From Streptomyces lydicus (GTDB lineage: Bacteria; Actinomycetota; Actinomycetes; Streptomycetales; Streptomycetaceae): a stretch of DNA of 64,000 nt. The stretch lies in the NCBI RefSeq assembly GCF_001729485.1, contig NZ_CP017157.1:620001-684000 (forward strand). Direction: 5' to 3'. Within the stretch, counting starts at the first letter, position 1; each line of letters opens with the position of its first letter. The notes beneath the pieces were generated by a model, which saw only the letters and a program-made list of their open reading frames with translations, searched no databases and had not been told where the DNA came from. Position numbers and translations under genes: made by a program. Of this stretch, positions 9,842 through 19,212 are shown piece by piece.

Positions 9842-10963
9842 GTGAGCGCAGCGGGAGGCGGCACCGCAATCTGGGGGCGCGCGGAACAGCAGGACTTCCG
9901 CAGCCGGGTGCGCGGCTGCCTGCTCGGCGGCGCCATCGGCGACGCGCTGGGCGCCGGTATCGAATTCGACGCGCTCGATGCGATCCGTGAGGCGCACGGC
10001 CAGGAGGGCGTGACGGACTTCGTGCCCGCCTTCGGGAGGCGCGGTGCGGTTACCGACGACACCCAGATGACCCTGTTCACCGTCGACGGGCTGATCCGGG
10101 CCCAGGTCCGCCGCGACACCGGTGCCTGGCATCCGCCGACCGACATCCACCGCGCCTATCTGCGCTGGGCCACCACCCAGCGCGACTGGGGCCCCGACGA
10201 GCGCAAGAAGGACGACGGCTGGCTCGCCCGTGAGGAGTGGCTCTACTCCCGGCGCGCTCCCGGCCGGGCCTGCCTGTCCGGCCTCGGCGACGAGGCGATG
10301 GGCACGCTCGAGAGGCCCAAGAACCCCGACTCGAAGGGCTGCGGCGCGGTGATGCGCTCCGCGCCGTTCGGGCTGCTGGTGGGCTGGGAGCCGCAGCTGG
10401 TGTTCCAGCTCGCCGTCGAGTGCGCGGCACAGACGCACGGCCATCCCACCGGTTACCTCGCAGCCGGCGCGTTCGCCGTCATCAGCCACTCGCTGGCACG
10501 CGGCGAGGACCTCGACGGCGCCGTGCAGAAGGCACTGGCGCATCTGGCCACCCGCCCCGGCCACGAGGAGACCACCGACGCCCTCAAGCGCGCGCTCGGC
10601 GCCGTGCGGCAGGGCATGCCGACGCCCGCCCGGGTCGAGTCGCTGGGCGAGGGCTGGACGGCGGAGGAGGCGCTGTCCATAGGTGTGTACTGCGCGCTGG
10701 TCGCCGAGGACATGCGGCACGGCCTGCTGCTCGCCGTCAACCACAGTGGCGACAGCGATTCCACCGGCTCCATCTGCGGCAATCTGTTGGGCACGCTGCA
10801 CGGCGAGACGGCCCTGCCGCCGGAGTGGCTGGTCGAGCTGGAGGGCCGGGAGACGATCCTGCAACTGGCCGACGACTTCTCGATGGAGATGACGCAGGGG
10901 CCCGCCCTGCACGGCCCGGCCGGCTCGTCCCCGGGCTGGCTCGCCCGCTACCCGCGCGCCTAG
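9842..10963 (+). CDS. ADP-ribosylglycohydrolase family protein
   Basis: This 373-residue protein has the DraG/ARH hallmarks in order: GCLLGGAIGDALGAGIEF, TDDTQMTLFTVDGLI, GHPTGYLAAGAFAVI and HSGDSDSTGSICGNLLG. The Asp and Thr residues in TDDTQM and SGDSDST are the di-metal ligands that remove ADP-ribose from proteins or small molecules. The GTG start has GGAGG five bases upstream (9832-9836). An upstream in-frame start at 9785 lacks such a site. The substrate is unknown. Confidence 0.9.
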   Translation: MSAAGGGTAIWGRAEQQDFRSRVRGCLLGGAIGDALGAGIEFDALDAIREAHGQEGVTDFVPAFGRRGAVTDDTQMTLFTVDGLIRAQVRRDTGAWHPPTDIHRAYLRWATTQRDWGPDERKKDDGWLAREEWLYSRRAPGRACLSGLGDEAMGTLERPKNPDSKGCGAVMRSAPFGLLVGWEPQLVFQLAVECAAQTHGHPTGYLAAGAFAVISHSLARGEDLDGAVQKALAHLATRPGHEETTDALKRALGAVRQGMPTPARVESLGEGWTAEEALSIGVYCALVAEDMRHGLLLAVNHSGDSDSTGSICGNLLGTLHGETALPPEWLVELEGRETILQLADDFSMEMTQGPALHGPAGSSPGWLARYPRA

Positions 10964-11088
10964 CGCCCCCGCAGCGGGGCGAGCCGCCACGCAACGCACC
11001 CGTCGGCCTCACGGCCCGAGCCCCCCGCCCGGGCCCCGCCCGTCTTCCGTCAGCCCGCCAGCCCGCCCCCCCGTCATCCCGTCTTCCA

Positions 11089-12756
11089 TCAGCCCGTCCC
11101 CCGCCCGTCCCCTGTCCGTCCGTCTCCCCTCCCCCCGTCTCCCGTCAGACCCTCCGCCCCGGCCGTCTGCTCCGGAATGCCCTCCAGCCCCGTCGCACCG
11201 CTGACGCCGGCACCGGCACCGGCGTCCGCCCCGGTCATCGCCCCGGTCACCGCCCAGGCCCCGACCGCGCCGTCGTCGTCGCCCCCGGAGTTGATCCGCG
11301 CCAGTACCGCGTCCCGCTCCTCCGTGTCCTCCGGCCGTACGAGGCCGAGCAGGAGGTAGAGCACGAGTGAGGTGGCGACCGGCGAGACGATCTGGATCTG
11401 CAACTGCACATCGCCCAGGCCGTAGTTGGTCAGCCAGAAGGCGAACAGGCCGGCCGCCCACGACCCCAGCGCCGCCGTGGGCCCCGACCTGCGGAAGACC
11501 CGCAGCATGCCGAGCAGGAACGGGATGGAGATCGGGCCGACCAGTCCGGCGACCCACTTGATGACGACGGTGATGATGTCCTTGAACGTCGGCGAGTTGA
11601 CCTGCGTCGCTATCGCCATCGACAGCGCCAGGAAGGCGACCGTCGACAACCGCGCGGCCAGCAGCCCCGCCCGGTGCGACCAGGCGCGCGCCCTCGCCGA
11701 CAGGGCCGGCGCGATGTCGCGGGTGAAGACGGCCGAGATGGCGTTGGCGTCCGACGAGCACATCGCCATCGTGTGGGAGAAGAAGCCGACGATGACCAGC
11801 CCCAGCAGGCCGTGCGGCAGCAGGCGTTCGGTCAGCAGCGCGTACGAGTCGGAGGCGTCCGGCTTCTGCGCCTTCACCAGCAGCGGTGCCACCCACATGG
11901 GGAAGAAGAGGACGGCGGGCCAGACGAACCACAGCAGTGCCGACAGCCGGGCCGAGCGCTTCGCCTGCCGGGGGCCGGAGGTGGCCATGAAGCGCTGGGC
12001 CTGGTTCCACATGCCGCCGCTGTACTCGAAGGTCTTGATGAAGAGGTAGGCGAGCAGGAACGTCAGGGTGTACGGGCCGACGGTCGGCTGGGTGTGGCTG
12101 TCCGGCAGCTTGTCCCACACGGTCCACAGCGAGCTGAAACCGCCCAGCTCACCCAGGACGGTGACCAGCATCGCGACGCCGGCCAGCAGCTGGATGACGA
12201 ACTGTCCCAGCTCGGTGAGGGCGTCGGCCCACAGTCCGCCGACGGTGCAGTACACGCCGGTGGTCAGGCCCGTGATGAGGATGCCCTGGCCGAGCGACAT
12301 GCCGGTGAAGACGGACAACAGGGTGGCGATGGCCGCCCACTTGGCGCCCACGTCCACGATCTTCAGCAGTACGCCGGACCAGGCCAGCGCCTGCTGCGTC
12401 GGCAGGTTGTAGCGGGCCTTGAGGTATTCCAGCGGCGACGCGACACCGAGTCGTGAGCGCAGCCGGTTGAGCCGTCCCGCGAACAGTTGCGCCCCGATGG
12501 CGATACCGATCGCGATGGGGAAGGACCAGGTGACGTAAGAGGTGACGCCGTATTGGTAGGCGATACCGGCGTACCCGGTGAACATCACGGCGCTGTAGCC
12601 CGACATGTGGTGGGAGATGCCGGACAGCCACCACGGCATCTTGCCGCCGGCGGTGAAGAAGTCGCTGACGTCGTCCACCCTCTTGTGCGACCACACGCCG
12701 ATCGCGACCATCACGCCGAAGTAGCCGATGAGCACGGCCCAGTCGAGACTGTTCAT
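11089..12756 (-). CDS. Sodium:solute symporter family permease
   Basis: This 555-residue integral membrane protein belongs to the SSS family. The first helix is LDWAVLIGYFGVMVAIGVW, then VDDVSDFFTAGGKMPWWLSG, the conserved SSS entry with the DFF/AGG motif. More than a dozen hydrophobic spans follow. The last 60 or so residues are Gly/Asp/Ala-rich and look disordered. It probably takes up an organic solute with sodium; the substrate is unknown. The start at 12756 has GGAGGGGG just before it; the frame extends upstream to 12894 without support. Confidence 0.88.
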   Translation of the reverse strand: MNSLDWAVLIGYFGVMVAIGVWSHKRVDDVSDFFTAGGKMPWWLSGISHHMSGYSAVMFTGYAGIAYQYGVTSYVTWSFPIAIGIAIGAQLFAGRLNRLRSRLGVASPLEYLKARYNLPTQQALAWSGVLLKIVDVGAKWAAIATLLSVFTGMSLGQGILITGLTTGVYCTVGGLWADALTELGQFVIQLLAGVAMLVTVLGELGGFSSLWTVWDKLPDSHTQPTVGPYTLTFLLAYLFIKTFEYSGGMWNQAQRFMATSGPRQAKRSARLSALLWFVWPAVLFFPMWVAPLLVKAQKPDASDSYALLTERLLPHGLLGLVIVGFFSHTMAMCSSDANAISAVFTRDIAPALSARARAWSHRAGLLAARLSTVAFLALSMAIATQVNSPTFKDIITVVIKWVAGLVGPISIPFLLGMLRVFRRSGPTAALGSWAAGLFAFWLTNYGLGDVQLQIQIVSPVATSLVLYLLLGLVRPEDTEERDAVLARINSGGDDDGAVGAWAVTGAMTGADAGAGAGVSGATGLEGIPEQTAGAEGLTGDGGRGDGRTGDGRGTG

Positions 12757-13163
12757 GCCCCCTCCAGGGGTCCGCCTTGTGAACGTGGGGCACTTCGCCG
12801 TGACGTCCTGTGGGGCGGGGTCCCCTTGCGGGAGTGGGGACTTCGGGGATTGAACCGCCGCTTGAGCGGACCGGTCAAGACCATCGTGGGTCATGGATAT
12901 GAATGGCGATCAGCAAAGCGAACGATTTTACTCCGCCTTGACTCTCGCGGGCGTTGTCCCGCGCCGACCGCCGAACCCACGATGAACGGACACTTCGCCG
13001 GGCGCCGTTGACAGGCCCGAACGCACCACCGCACGGAAACGGGATCCGGTGCGGCCACAGCCGAACAAGGAACGGAGGGGGAAGAGATGGGGAGGGGGAG
13101 AGAGGGGAGGCGGTGCGGTGCGCAGGGCGGGGCAGGCCCCCGGACCGGCCCTCGCGTGGAGCG
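12757..13163. other. Upstream region of the symporter gene
   Basis: This region contains the leader of the symporter gene, a relatively A/T-rich patch near 12890-12950 that may hold its promoter, and G-runs at about 13070-13130. No supported gene was found. Confidence 0.4.
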
Positions 13164-13949
13164 CTAGCGCATCAGCTCGCCCGCGTTGACCAGCAGCGAC
13201 TGGCCCGTGATGGCGCGTGCCCGGTCGGAGGCCAGGAAGACGGCGGTCTCCGCCACGTCCGCGTCCGTCGCCAGCTCGGGCAGTGCCATCCGTTCGGTGA
13301 GCCGGGCCAGCACCTCGGCCTCCGGTACGCCCTCGGTGTGCGCCTGGAACCGTACGTACGCCTCGACCGGCGGGCCCCACATCCATCCGGGCTGCACGGT
13401 GTTGACCCGTATCCGGTCCGGTCCGAGCTCGCGCGCCAGCGAGTACATCGCGGAGACCAGGCCGCCCTTGGACGCCGCGTACGCCGCCTGCTGGACCTGG
13501 GAGGGAGCGGCCACCGACGACTGGGTGCCGATCATCACCACCGAACCGCCGCCCCGCGCCGTCAGCGAGGGCAGGCAGGCCCGGGTCATCCGCAGAGTGC
13601 CAAAGAGATTGACGTCCACCACATCGCGCCAGGAGGCGAAGTCGGCGTCCCGCAGGCCGCCGAAGAGCGCGTCGAGCGCGGCGACATGGATCACCGCGTC
13701 GATCCCGCCGAACCGCTCCACCGCGAGCGCGGCCAGCGCCACGCACTGCTCCTCGTCGCTGATGTCGGTCGCCCGCCAGGCCGTCCGCTCGCCGGCGGGG
13801 TCGATGAGCGCGGCCGACTTGGCGAGGTTCGCCTCCGTACGGGCACCCAGTACCACCGAGGCGCCGTCCCGTACGCACGCCGCCGCGACCTGATGGCCGA
13901 GGCCCGCCCCCACGCCCGAGACGACGACGGTCTTGTTCCGCAGCAGCAT
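13164..13949 (-). CDS. SDR-family oxidoreductase
   Basis: A 261-residue short-chain dehydrogenase/reductase. It has the cofactor motif VVSGVGAGLG near the N-terminus (a variant of TGxxxGxG), the catalytic Ser region IGTQSS, the YAASKGG pair (Tyr/Lys), and the C-terminal TGQSLLVNAGELM. It is complete and of classical length. GGAGG stands five bases before the ATG. Specificity cannot be told from sequence. The next minus-strand gene downstream is the symporter, 400 bases away. Confidence 0.9.
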   Translation of the reverse strand: MLLRNKTVVVSGVGAGLGHQVAAACVRDGASVVLGARTEANLAKSAALIDPAGERTAWRATDISDEEQCVALAALAVERFGGIDAVIHVAALDALFGGLRDADFASWRDVVDVNLFGTLRMTRACLPSLTARGGGSVVMIGTQSSVAAPSQVQQAAYAASKGGLVSAMYSLARELGPDRIRVNTVQPGWMWGPPVEAYVRFQAHTEGVPEAEVLARLTERMALPELATDADVAETAVFLASDRARAITGQSLLVNAGELMR

Positions 13950-14061
13950 CTCTGCCTCCTGTCGGGTCGACCCGGCGTATCCGCCAACGGAACTGACGGT
14001 GCATCAGGTAGAGGCGTCAGGGTAGGGCGGAGGGCGTCGGAAGGCCAGAGGCGGCGGCGAT

Positions 14062-14096
14062 CCGGTGGGCCGGGACGTGCCGCCCCGGCCCACCGG
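14062..14096 (-). terminator. Hairpin downstream of the aminotransferase
   Basis: Perfect 13-base arms (CCGGTGGGCCGGG and its complement) separated by nine bases, placed six bases after the stop of the minus-strand aminotransferase gene. There is no U-tract, as is common in Streptomyces. Confidence 0.65.
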
Positions 14097-14101
14097 GGGG
14101 C

Positions 14102-15334
14102 TCACCCCTCGCGGCGGGTGCCCTCCAGCGCCTTGCGCAGGCGGCCCAGGCCCTCGCGGATCTCCTCCGGCGCATGCGTCACGAACGACAGCCGGGCGGC
14201 GGTCGGGTCCGGAGCTCCGGCGAAGAACGGCGCCCCGGGGACGTAGGCGACGTCATGCTTGACGACCTCGGGCAGCAGCGCCGCCGCGTCGTACCCCGGG
14301 GGCAGCGTCGCCCACACGAACATGCCGCCCGCCGGACGGTTCCACCGCGACCCCTCCGGGAGCGCCGCGGGCAAGCCGTCGATCAGTGCGTCCCGCCGCG
14401 CGCGGTAGGCGTCGCGCACCCGCGCCAGATGGCCGTCCAGGTCCGTGACCGCCAAGTACCGGGCGGCGGCGGCTTGATCGATGGTCGAGGTGTGCAGGTC
14501 GGCGGCCTGCTTGGCGATGGCGCAGGCCCGTCGCAGCGCGGCCGGCGCCCGCACCGTGCCCAGCCGCAGCCCCGGCGCCATCACCTTGGAGAACGACCCG
14601 AGCAGTGCCGTACGGTCCTCGGCCCCCGGGAAGGCCGCCACCCACGGCGCCGGCTCGCCCTCGAAGCGCAGCTCCCCGTACGGGTCGTCCTCGGCGATCC
14701 ACAGGCCGCGGCGCGCGGCCACCTCCGCGACCGCGGCCCGTCGCTCGGCGGACAGCGTGCGGCCGGTCGGGTTCTGGAAGGTGGGGATGACGTAGAGCAG
14801 CTTGGGCCGCTCGCGTGCGGCGATCTCGTCCAGCGCGGCCGGGTCCAGGCCCCCGTCGTCGGTCGGCACCGGCACCACCCGGGCGCCGGCCAACGAGAAG
14901 ATCTGCAGCGCCGCGAGGTAGCAGGGGTCCTCGACCAGCACCACGTCACCAGGCTCCAGCAGCGCGGTGGCCAGCAGCGACAGGCCCTGCTGGGAACCGG
15001 TCGTCACCAGCAGGTCGTCGGCCTCGGTGGGCAGCCCGCGGGCGGAGTAGCGCGCCGCGACGGCCGCCCGCAGCGCCGGATCGCCCTCGGTCGTGGAGTA
15101 CTGGAGGACCCGCCGCGGCGCTTCGGCGAGCACATGCCGGAAGGCGTCCGCCATGCCCGCCGCGTCGAACAGCTCGGGCGCCGGCAGCCCGCCGGCGAAC
15201 GATATGACCTCGGGCCGGGCGGTGAGCGCCAGGATGTCGCGTACGGGCGAACTGCCGGTCCGGGCCGCGCGCGCGGCGAGCGCGGGGGCGGGGGTACGGG
15301 CCTCGGAAAGGATCACATCCGGCATGTCCGGCAT
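14102..15334 (-). CDS. PLP-dependent aminotransferase (class I/II, 2-aminoadipate-transaminase type)
   Basis: This 410-residue fold-type I aminotransferase has FAGGLPAPELF near the N-terminus, VTTGSQQGLSLLA, YVIPTFQNPTGRT, the pyridine-binding Asp in IAEDDPYGEL, and the Schiff-base Lys in GSFSKVMAPGLRLG. The pattern is that of the LysN/2-aminoadipate transaminase group. There is no N-terminal winged helix, so it is an enzyme rather than a MocR regulator. The ATG at 15334 is preceded by GGGAG; the ATG four codons upstream has no site. Confidence 0.88.
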   Translation of the reverse strand: MPDMPDVILSEARTPAPALAARAARTGSSPVRDILALTARPEVISFAGGLPAPELFDAAGMADAFRHVLAEAPRRVLQYSTTEGDPALRAAVAARYSARGLPTEADDLLVTTGSQQGLSLLATALLEPGDVVLVEDPCYLAALQIFSLAGARVVPVPTDDGGLDPAALDEIAARERPKLLYVIPTFQNPTGRTLSAERRAAVAEVAARRGLWIAEDDPYGELRFEGEPAPWVAAFPGAEDRTALLGSFSKVMAPGLRLGTVRAPAALRRACAIAKQAADLHTSTIDQAAAARYLAVTDLDGHLARVRDAYRARRDALIDGLPAALPEGSRWNRPAGGMFVWATLPPGYDAAALLPEVVKHDVAYVPGAPFFAGAPDPTAARLSFVTHAPEEIREGLGRLRKALEGTRREG

Positions 15335-15498
15335 GGCAGCTCCCATCGCTCAGATCTGCGGTTAACCCTCGTTAGCTGCAGATGCCAGGCAGCTTAGGCG
15401 CGACGGAAGGTGGTGTGCAGGGGTGCCCGCATGGTGAACGAAGGGTGCACCCGTCCCCGCCCCGCTCCGTCGCCTTCACCTCCCGCACCCCTCCCCTT

Positions 15499-15513
15499 CT
15501 GACGCTTCGTCAG
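15499..15513. promoter_or_regulatory. Palindrome CTGACGcttCGTCAG, candidate operator
   Basis: A perfect inverted repeat with six-base arms and a three-base centre ends 15 bases before the ATG at 15529. The position is right for a repressor operator overlapping the promoter. The shape would suit a TetR-type dimer, but no regulator gene adjoins it, so the partner is unknown. Confidence 0.5.
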
Positions 15514-15528
15514 CTACACCTGACTGTC

Positions 15529-16413
15529 ATGACCGCAGACAGCACGGACACACCGGCGGGCGCGGCCGCCGAGCCCGCCGCGGACACCCGGGCCGCCACC
15601 TATGCCGAGCTGGCCGCCGTCGGCCCCTACGGCGTGCACCCCGGGCATGCGCTGATCACCATGGTCGAACCGCATCCGGGCCATGAGTACGCCTACAACC
15701 GCTGGTACGAGGACGACCACTACATCGCCGGGGCGATGGCGATGCCCTGGATCTTCGCCGGCCGCCGCTGGGTCGCCACCCGCGCCCTGCAACTGCTGCG
15801 CTACCCGGAGGAGTCCGCCGTCGCCCGGCCGGTGACGGCCGGCTGCTACCTCTCCACGTACTGGCTCACCGAGGGCCGCTACGACGAGCACATGCGGTGG
15901 ACCGTCGCCATCAACCGGCGCCTCAACCGGGACGGCCGGATCCACCAGGACCGCACGCACGTCTTCACGGCCTTCCAGGATCATCTGGCGACGGTCTACC
16001 GCGACGGCACGGCGGGCCCCCGGGACTTCCACGCGCTGGACCACCCGTACGCGGGGCTGGTGCTGGAGGTGATCGACGCGGCCGGGCCGCGGGAGCGGGC
16101 GGAGCTGCTGGCGTGGTTGCGCACCCGGCATCTGCCGCGGCGGCTGGCGGGCTCCCCGGCGGCCATGGTCACGGTCTTCCGGCCCACCCCGCTGCCCGGC
16201 GACCGGATGACGTACGTGAAGCAGGTCGAGGGTGTCGAGACCCGGCTGACGCTGCTGTGGTTCCTCCAGCAGGACCCGCGCGAGGGGTGGGCGGAGCACT
16301 TCGCGGACCTGGGGCAGGAGGTGGCGGAGTCGGGGCTGGGGCGGGTGGAACTGGTGGCGCCTTTCGTCCCGACCGTCCCGGGGACGGACCGGTACGTGGC
16401 CGAATTGCGGTGA
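15529..16413 (+). CDS. EthD-like dimeric alpha/beta-barrel protein
   Basis: A 294-residue protein of unknown role. ALITMVEPHPGHEYAYNRWYEDDHY resembles the start of EthD/dimeric alpha-beta-barrel proteins, where an NxWYxxxH pattern is usual. A second related block, MTYVKQVEGVETRLTLLWFLQQDP, lies in the C-terminal half, so the protein may hold two such modules. The ATG at 15529 has no Shine-Dalgarno site and follows TGACTGTC, so the transcript may be leaderless. Such proteins often accompany steroid or acyl-CoA catabolism, but no such genes adjoin it here. Confidence 0.6.
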   Translation: MTADSTDTPAGAAAEPAADTRAATYAELAAVGPYGVHPGHALITMVEPHPGHEYAYNRWYEDDHYIAGAMAMPWIFAGRRWVATRALQLLRYPEESAVARPVTAGCYLSTYWLTEGRYDEHMRWTVAINRRLNRDGRIHQDRTHVFTAFQDHLATVYRDGTAGPRDFHALDHPYAGLVLEVIDAAGPRERAELLAWLRTRHLPRRLAGSPAAMVTVFRPTPLPGDRMTYVKQVEGVETRLTLLWFLQQDPREGWAEHFADLGQEVAESGLGRVELVAPFVPTVPGTDRYVAELR

Positions 16414-16577
16414 ATTTCGCTCACGGGGCGTAATGTCCCGGAGATTCGGCGGTCAGGGTTCGGGGTGCTCGCGGGTGGGGCGTTTACGGGTCCGGACAGG
16501 GCCGAGCCCCCTCGGCCGGGACGGCGATCCAGTCGAGAGGGCTCGTATCTGCGAAAAGCGGATCGTGAGGGTTCAGG

Positions 16578-16787
16578 TCACGCCACGTCGAACGTGCCAC
16601 CGGCGACGTCCGACACGAAGCGGCTCCAGGCGGAGTTGACGAAGGTCAGGCGCGGCCCCTCGGGGTCTTTGGAGTCGCGCACCGCGATGGCAGCGGTGGT
16701 GGGGACGGCGATTTCCACGCAGGCGCCGTTGCCACCGGAGTACGAGGACTTGGTCCAGGAGAAGGCGGAATTCGGCTGCACGGCCAT
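16578..16787 (-). CDS. DUF397 protein
   Basis: A 69-residue protein with the DUF397 pattern: FSWTKSSYSGGNGACVEIA, then VAVRDSKDPEGPRLTF and a final W..F motif. These small actinobacterial proteins usually lie next to an XRE/DUF5753 regulator and are thought to act with it, in part like antitoxins or anti-regulators. That partner is the next upstream gene here (16986-17852). GGAG stands five bases before the ATG at 16787; the in-frame GTG two codons earlier is less well placed. Confidence 0.9.
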   Translation of the reverse strand: MAVQPNSAFSWTKSSYSGGNGACVEIAVPTTAAIAVRDSKDPEGPRLTFVNSAWSRFVSDVAGGTFDVA

Positions 16788-16985
16788 GTTCACTCCAGCT
16801 CACTCTGAGTTACCGCGGATTCGGTACTGATGACGCTACGCGCCAACATCACGAGCCGCAGAGGCCGTTCACCCGTCCGAATGGCATATTCCTTGATCTC
16901 TTTTCACGGGCCAGGGGGCAGGTGTATCGTGCGAACCCTTTCTCCGGAATCCCGGATTCCGCCCGCTTTCCGTGAAGCTCGGGCC

Positions 16986-17852
16986 TTACCCCCGCGCATC
17001 CGCGTGGGATTTCGCCGCCGCCGCGATGAACTCCCTGCTGGCCTCGGCGCTCAGCGCCTGCGCACGCAAATGCTCGTACATGATCGTGTATTTGTGCACA
17101 TCGTTGGTTTTCTCCAGATAGAGGTCACTGGTGACGCCTTCGATGTACACCACGCTGGAATCGGAGGCGTCGTCGAATTTCAGGATCGAGAACGTTCCCG
17201 ACATTCCGGCGTGGGCGCCGGTGTCGTACGGAAGGATCTGCACCGTCACGTGCGGCAAATTGCTCATCTCGACGAGATGGTCGAGTTGTTCGCGCATGAT
17301 CAGGTGGCTGCCGACCACCCGGCGCAGGGCGCTCTCGTCCAGCACCACCCACAGTCGCAGCGGCCGCTCGGGGTCGTTGACCCGCTCCTGGCGGCGCATC
17401 CGCACCTGGATGCGCTTCTCCAAGTGGTCCGGCGCCAGTTCGGGGACCGTGCCCGGGATGACGGCCTCGGCGTAGCCGGGGGTCTGCAGCAGGTCCGGCA
17501 CCAGCAGGGACTCGTAGATCCGCAGTGAGGCGGCCTCGGTCTCCAGACCGATGTAGACGCTGTACGGAATGTCGCCGAAGGCGTGCCACCAGCCCTGCTG
17601 GCGCGAATCCTTGGCCATCTGCATCAGCGAATCGACTATGCGGTGGTCCTCGACCTCGTAGACGCCGCACAGGTCTCGGACGTCGCGCTGGCTGATGCTG
17701 CGGCGGCCGTTCTCGAGCCTGCTGATCTTCGATTGGGAGACCAGCAGCCGCTCGGCCACCTCTTCCGCCGTCATGCCCTTGAGCTCCCGGAGCCTGCGCA
17801 GCTCCTGGCCCAACCGGCGTCGCCTGACGGTGGGGTTGACATTGGACGCCAC
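16986..17852 (-). CDS. XRE-family regulator with DUF5753 domain
   Basis: This 288-residue protein has an N-terminal helix-turn-helix, LRELKGMTAEEVAERLLVSQ followed by SKISRLENGRR (about residues 15-50), and a C-terminal DUF5753 ligand-binding domain (ESLLVPDLLQTPGYAEAVI, then LPHVTVQILPY). It pairs with the DUF397 gene 200 bases downstream, a standard Streptomyces arrangement of the BldB/WhiJ type. The GTG start follows GGAGGTGC at a good distance. The upstream in-frame extension looks non-coding. Confidence 0.92.
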   Translation of the reverse strand: MASNVNPTVRRRRLGQELRRLRELKGMTAEEVAERLLVSQSKISRLENGRRSISQRDVRDLCGVYEVEDHRIVDSLMQMAKDSRQQGWWHAFGDIPYSVYIGLETEAASLRIYESLLVPDLLQTPGYAEAVIPGTVPELAPDHLEKRIQVRMRRQERVNDPERPLRLWVVLDESALRRVVGSHLIMREQLDHLVEMSNLPHVTVQILPYDTGAHAGMSGTFSILKFDDASDSSVVYIEGVTSDLYLEKTNDVHKYTIMYEHLRAQALSAEASREFIAAAAKSHADARG

Positions 17853-18211
17853 GGAAAGTGCACCTCCGGCTCCGTACTGCTGTTGTTTCTTCTTCAGCAG
17901 ACTGCCACTCCGGGGTGACGCCGCGCAGTGAAACGCACACACAAGGCGAGCGGTCATGTGCGCGGGGTGGCGGGCCGGCCGTTGTCCGAAACGGCCGGCC
18001 CGCCACCCCGCGCTTCCTGCTGCGGCTCCCGAACGGGACTGTGGGTCCGGTGGTGCGAGTGGTGCGGAGGTGGTGCGGAAGCGGTGCTGACGTGGCCCGG
18101 CGCCGGCGCTGAGGGGGCGCCAGGTGTCGTGCACCGGTGGTGCGGAACGCCGTACGTGCGCACTGGTGGTACGAGGGGCGTGCGGCGCGTACGGGCGCGG
18201 CCCTCAGGGCG
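17853..18211. other. Intergenic region between XRE regulator and GPP34 gene
   Basis: About 360 bases holding the regulator's leader and the long hairpin described separately. No supported gene was found. Confidence 0.5.
17960..18013 (-). terminator. Perfect 24-base-pair hairpin
   Basis: Arms 17960-17983 and 17990-18013 are exact reverse complements with a six-base loop (GTCCGA). It lies about 200 bases past the stop of the minus-strand GPP34 gene and upstream of the XRE regulator. Transcription termination is the simplest reading; an attenuator or a cruciform protein site is possible. Confidence 0.65.
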
Positions 18212-18970
18212 TCAGCGGGCGCCCACGCGAGCCATCCTGCCGTGGCCGTGCCGGGCCTGACCCGGCGCGCCGGCCGGTTCCGCCGCACGGGCCGTCGGCT
18301 GCCGGACTGCTCCCGCTCCGGCGGCCTGCGGCCGTCGGGGCTGTGCCGCGGCACCGTTCTGCACGTCCATGACGGCGTGGGCGACCAGCCCGCCCATCGG
18401 GTCGTGTCGGATCAGATCCCGGAGACGGGAGCGCGATGACCGCCCTTCGTTCCCTGGGTAGAGGTGCTTGCCGAGTCCGACCGCATGGGCCAGCGCGGCG
18501 AGCGCCGCGGTCCGCGGGTCCGGGGGTACGCCGGTGCGGATCGCGTTGTCCAGCCGGGCCCTGATTTCCCGGCTGATGGCCGTCTCCGTCGCTTGGTAGC
18601 GCGTCGTCGGCAGCACCCCGCACATCTGGCCCGCCACGGCATGCACCATGCCGCACCGTTCGAGATGCGTGAGGTACGTCTGGCGAAGCCCCAGTCGGGG
18701 TCCGCCGATCCAGTGGACCGCCCGCACCGGACTGCCGCGTCGGCGCAGCAGTTCGAGCGCGGAGTCCAGAGTCGGATCTCCTGTCGGCCGTGCCATCACC
18801 ACGGCGATACGATCCCCGTCTGGGGCTATCCGTCCTGCCAGAGCCAGCTCTACTAGCTGGGCCCCGGCCAGGCCGAGGTCGAGCGACTGCGGCTGCGCTG
18901 TGGTGCCCGTCGTCGGGTCCAAAGCGAGCAGCAGAAGCTCCTCCGGAATTGTTCTGCGGCTCCTGCCCAT
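18212..18970 (-). CDS. GPP34/GOLPH3-family protein
   Basis: A 252-residue protein with the GPP34 pattern: IPEELLLLALDPTTG at the start, LDLGLAGAQLVELALAGRI, a basic variable middle, and TAALAALAHAVGLGKHLYPG in the C-terminal half. The eukaryotic relatives bind phosphoinositides at the Golgi; the role in Streptomyces, where paralogues are many, is not established. The C-terminus is Ala/Arg/Pro-rich. The ATG at 18970 has GGGGAGG five bases upstream; the longer open frame upstream is a shadow of the opposite-strand carboxypeptidase gene. Confidence 0.85.
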   Translation of the reverse strand: MGRSRRTIPEELLLLALDPTTGTTAQPQSLDLGLAGAQLVELALAGRIAPDGDRIAVVMARPTGDPTLDSALELLRRRGSPVRAVHWIGGPRLGLRQTYLTHLERCGMVHAVAGQMCGVLPTTRYQATETAISREIRARLDNAIRTGVPPDPRTAALAALAHAVGLGKHLYPGNEGRSSRSRLRDLIRHDPMGGLVAHAVMDVQNGAAAQPRRPQAAGAGAVRQPTARAAEPAGAPGQARHGHGRMARVGAR

Positions 18971-19212
18971 CCATGCCTCCCCGCGTGGATGAATGACAGG
19001 GTGACCCCTCTCACATTCATCTGTCGAGAGTGCGTGGGGGGTTCGGTAGGGAACCGGTAGGTATGTCGTTCTCGTCTTGCACGTTGGCGACATCTCTCCG
19101 AGGGGTGGGGCGCGTCCCGATTCGCGTGGCGGTTGGGGTGACGTCGCGCGGACACAGGACACTTGGAAACACTGGGCCGGGCAGGGCAGTGCGACGTACG
19201 AAGGAGACATCG

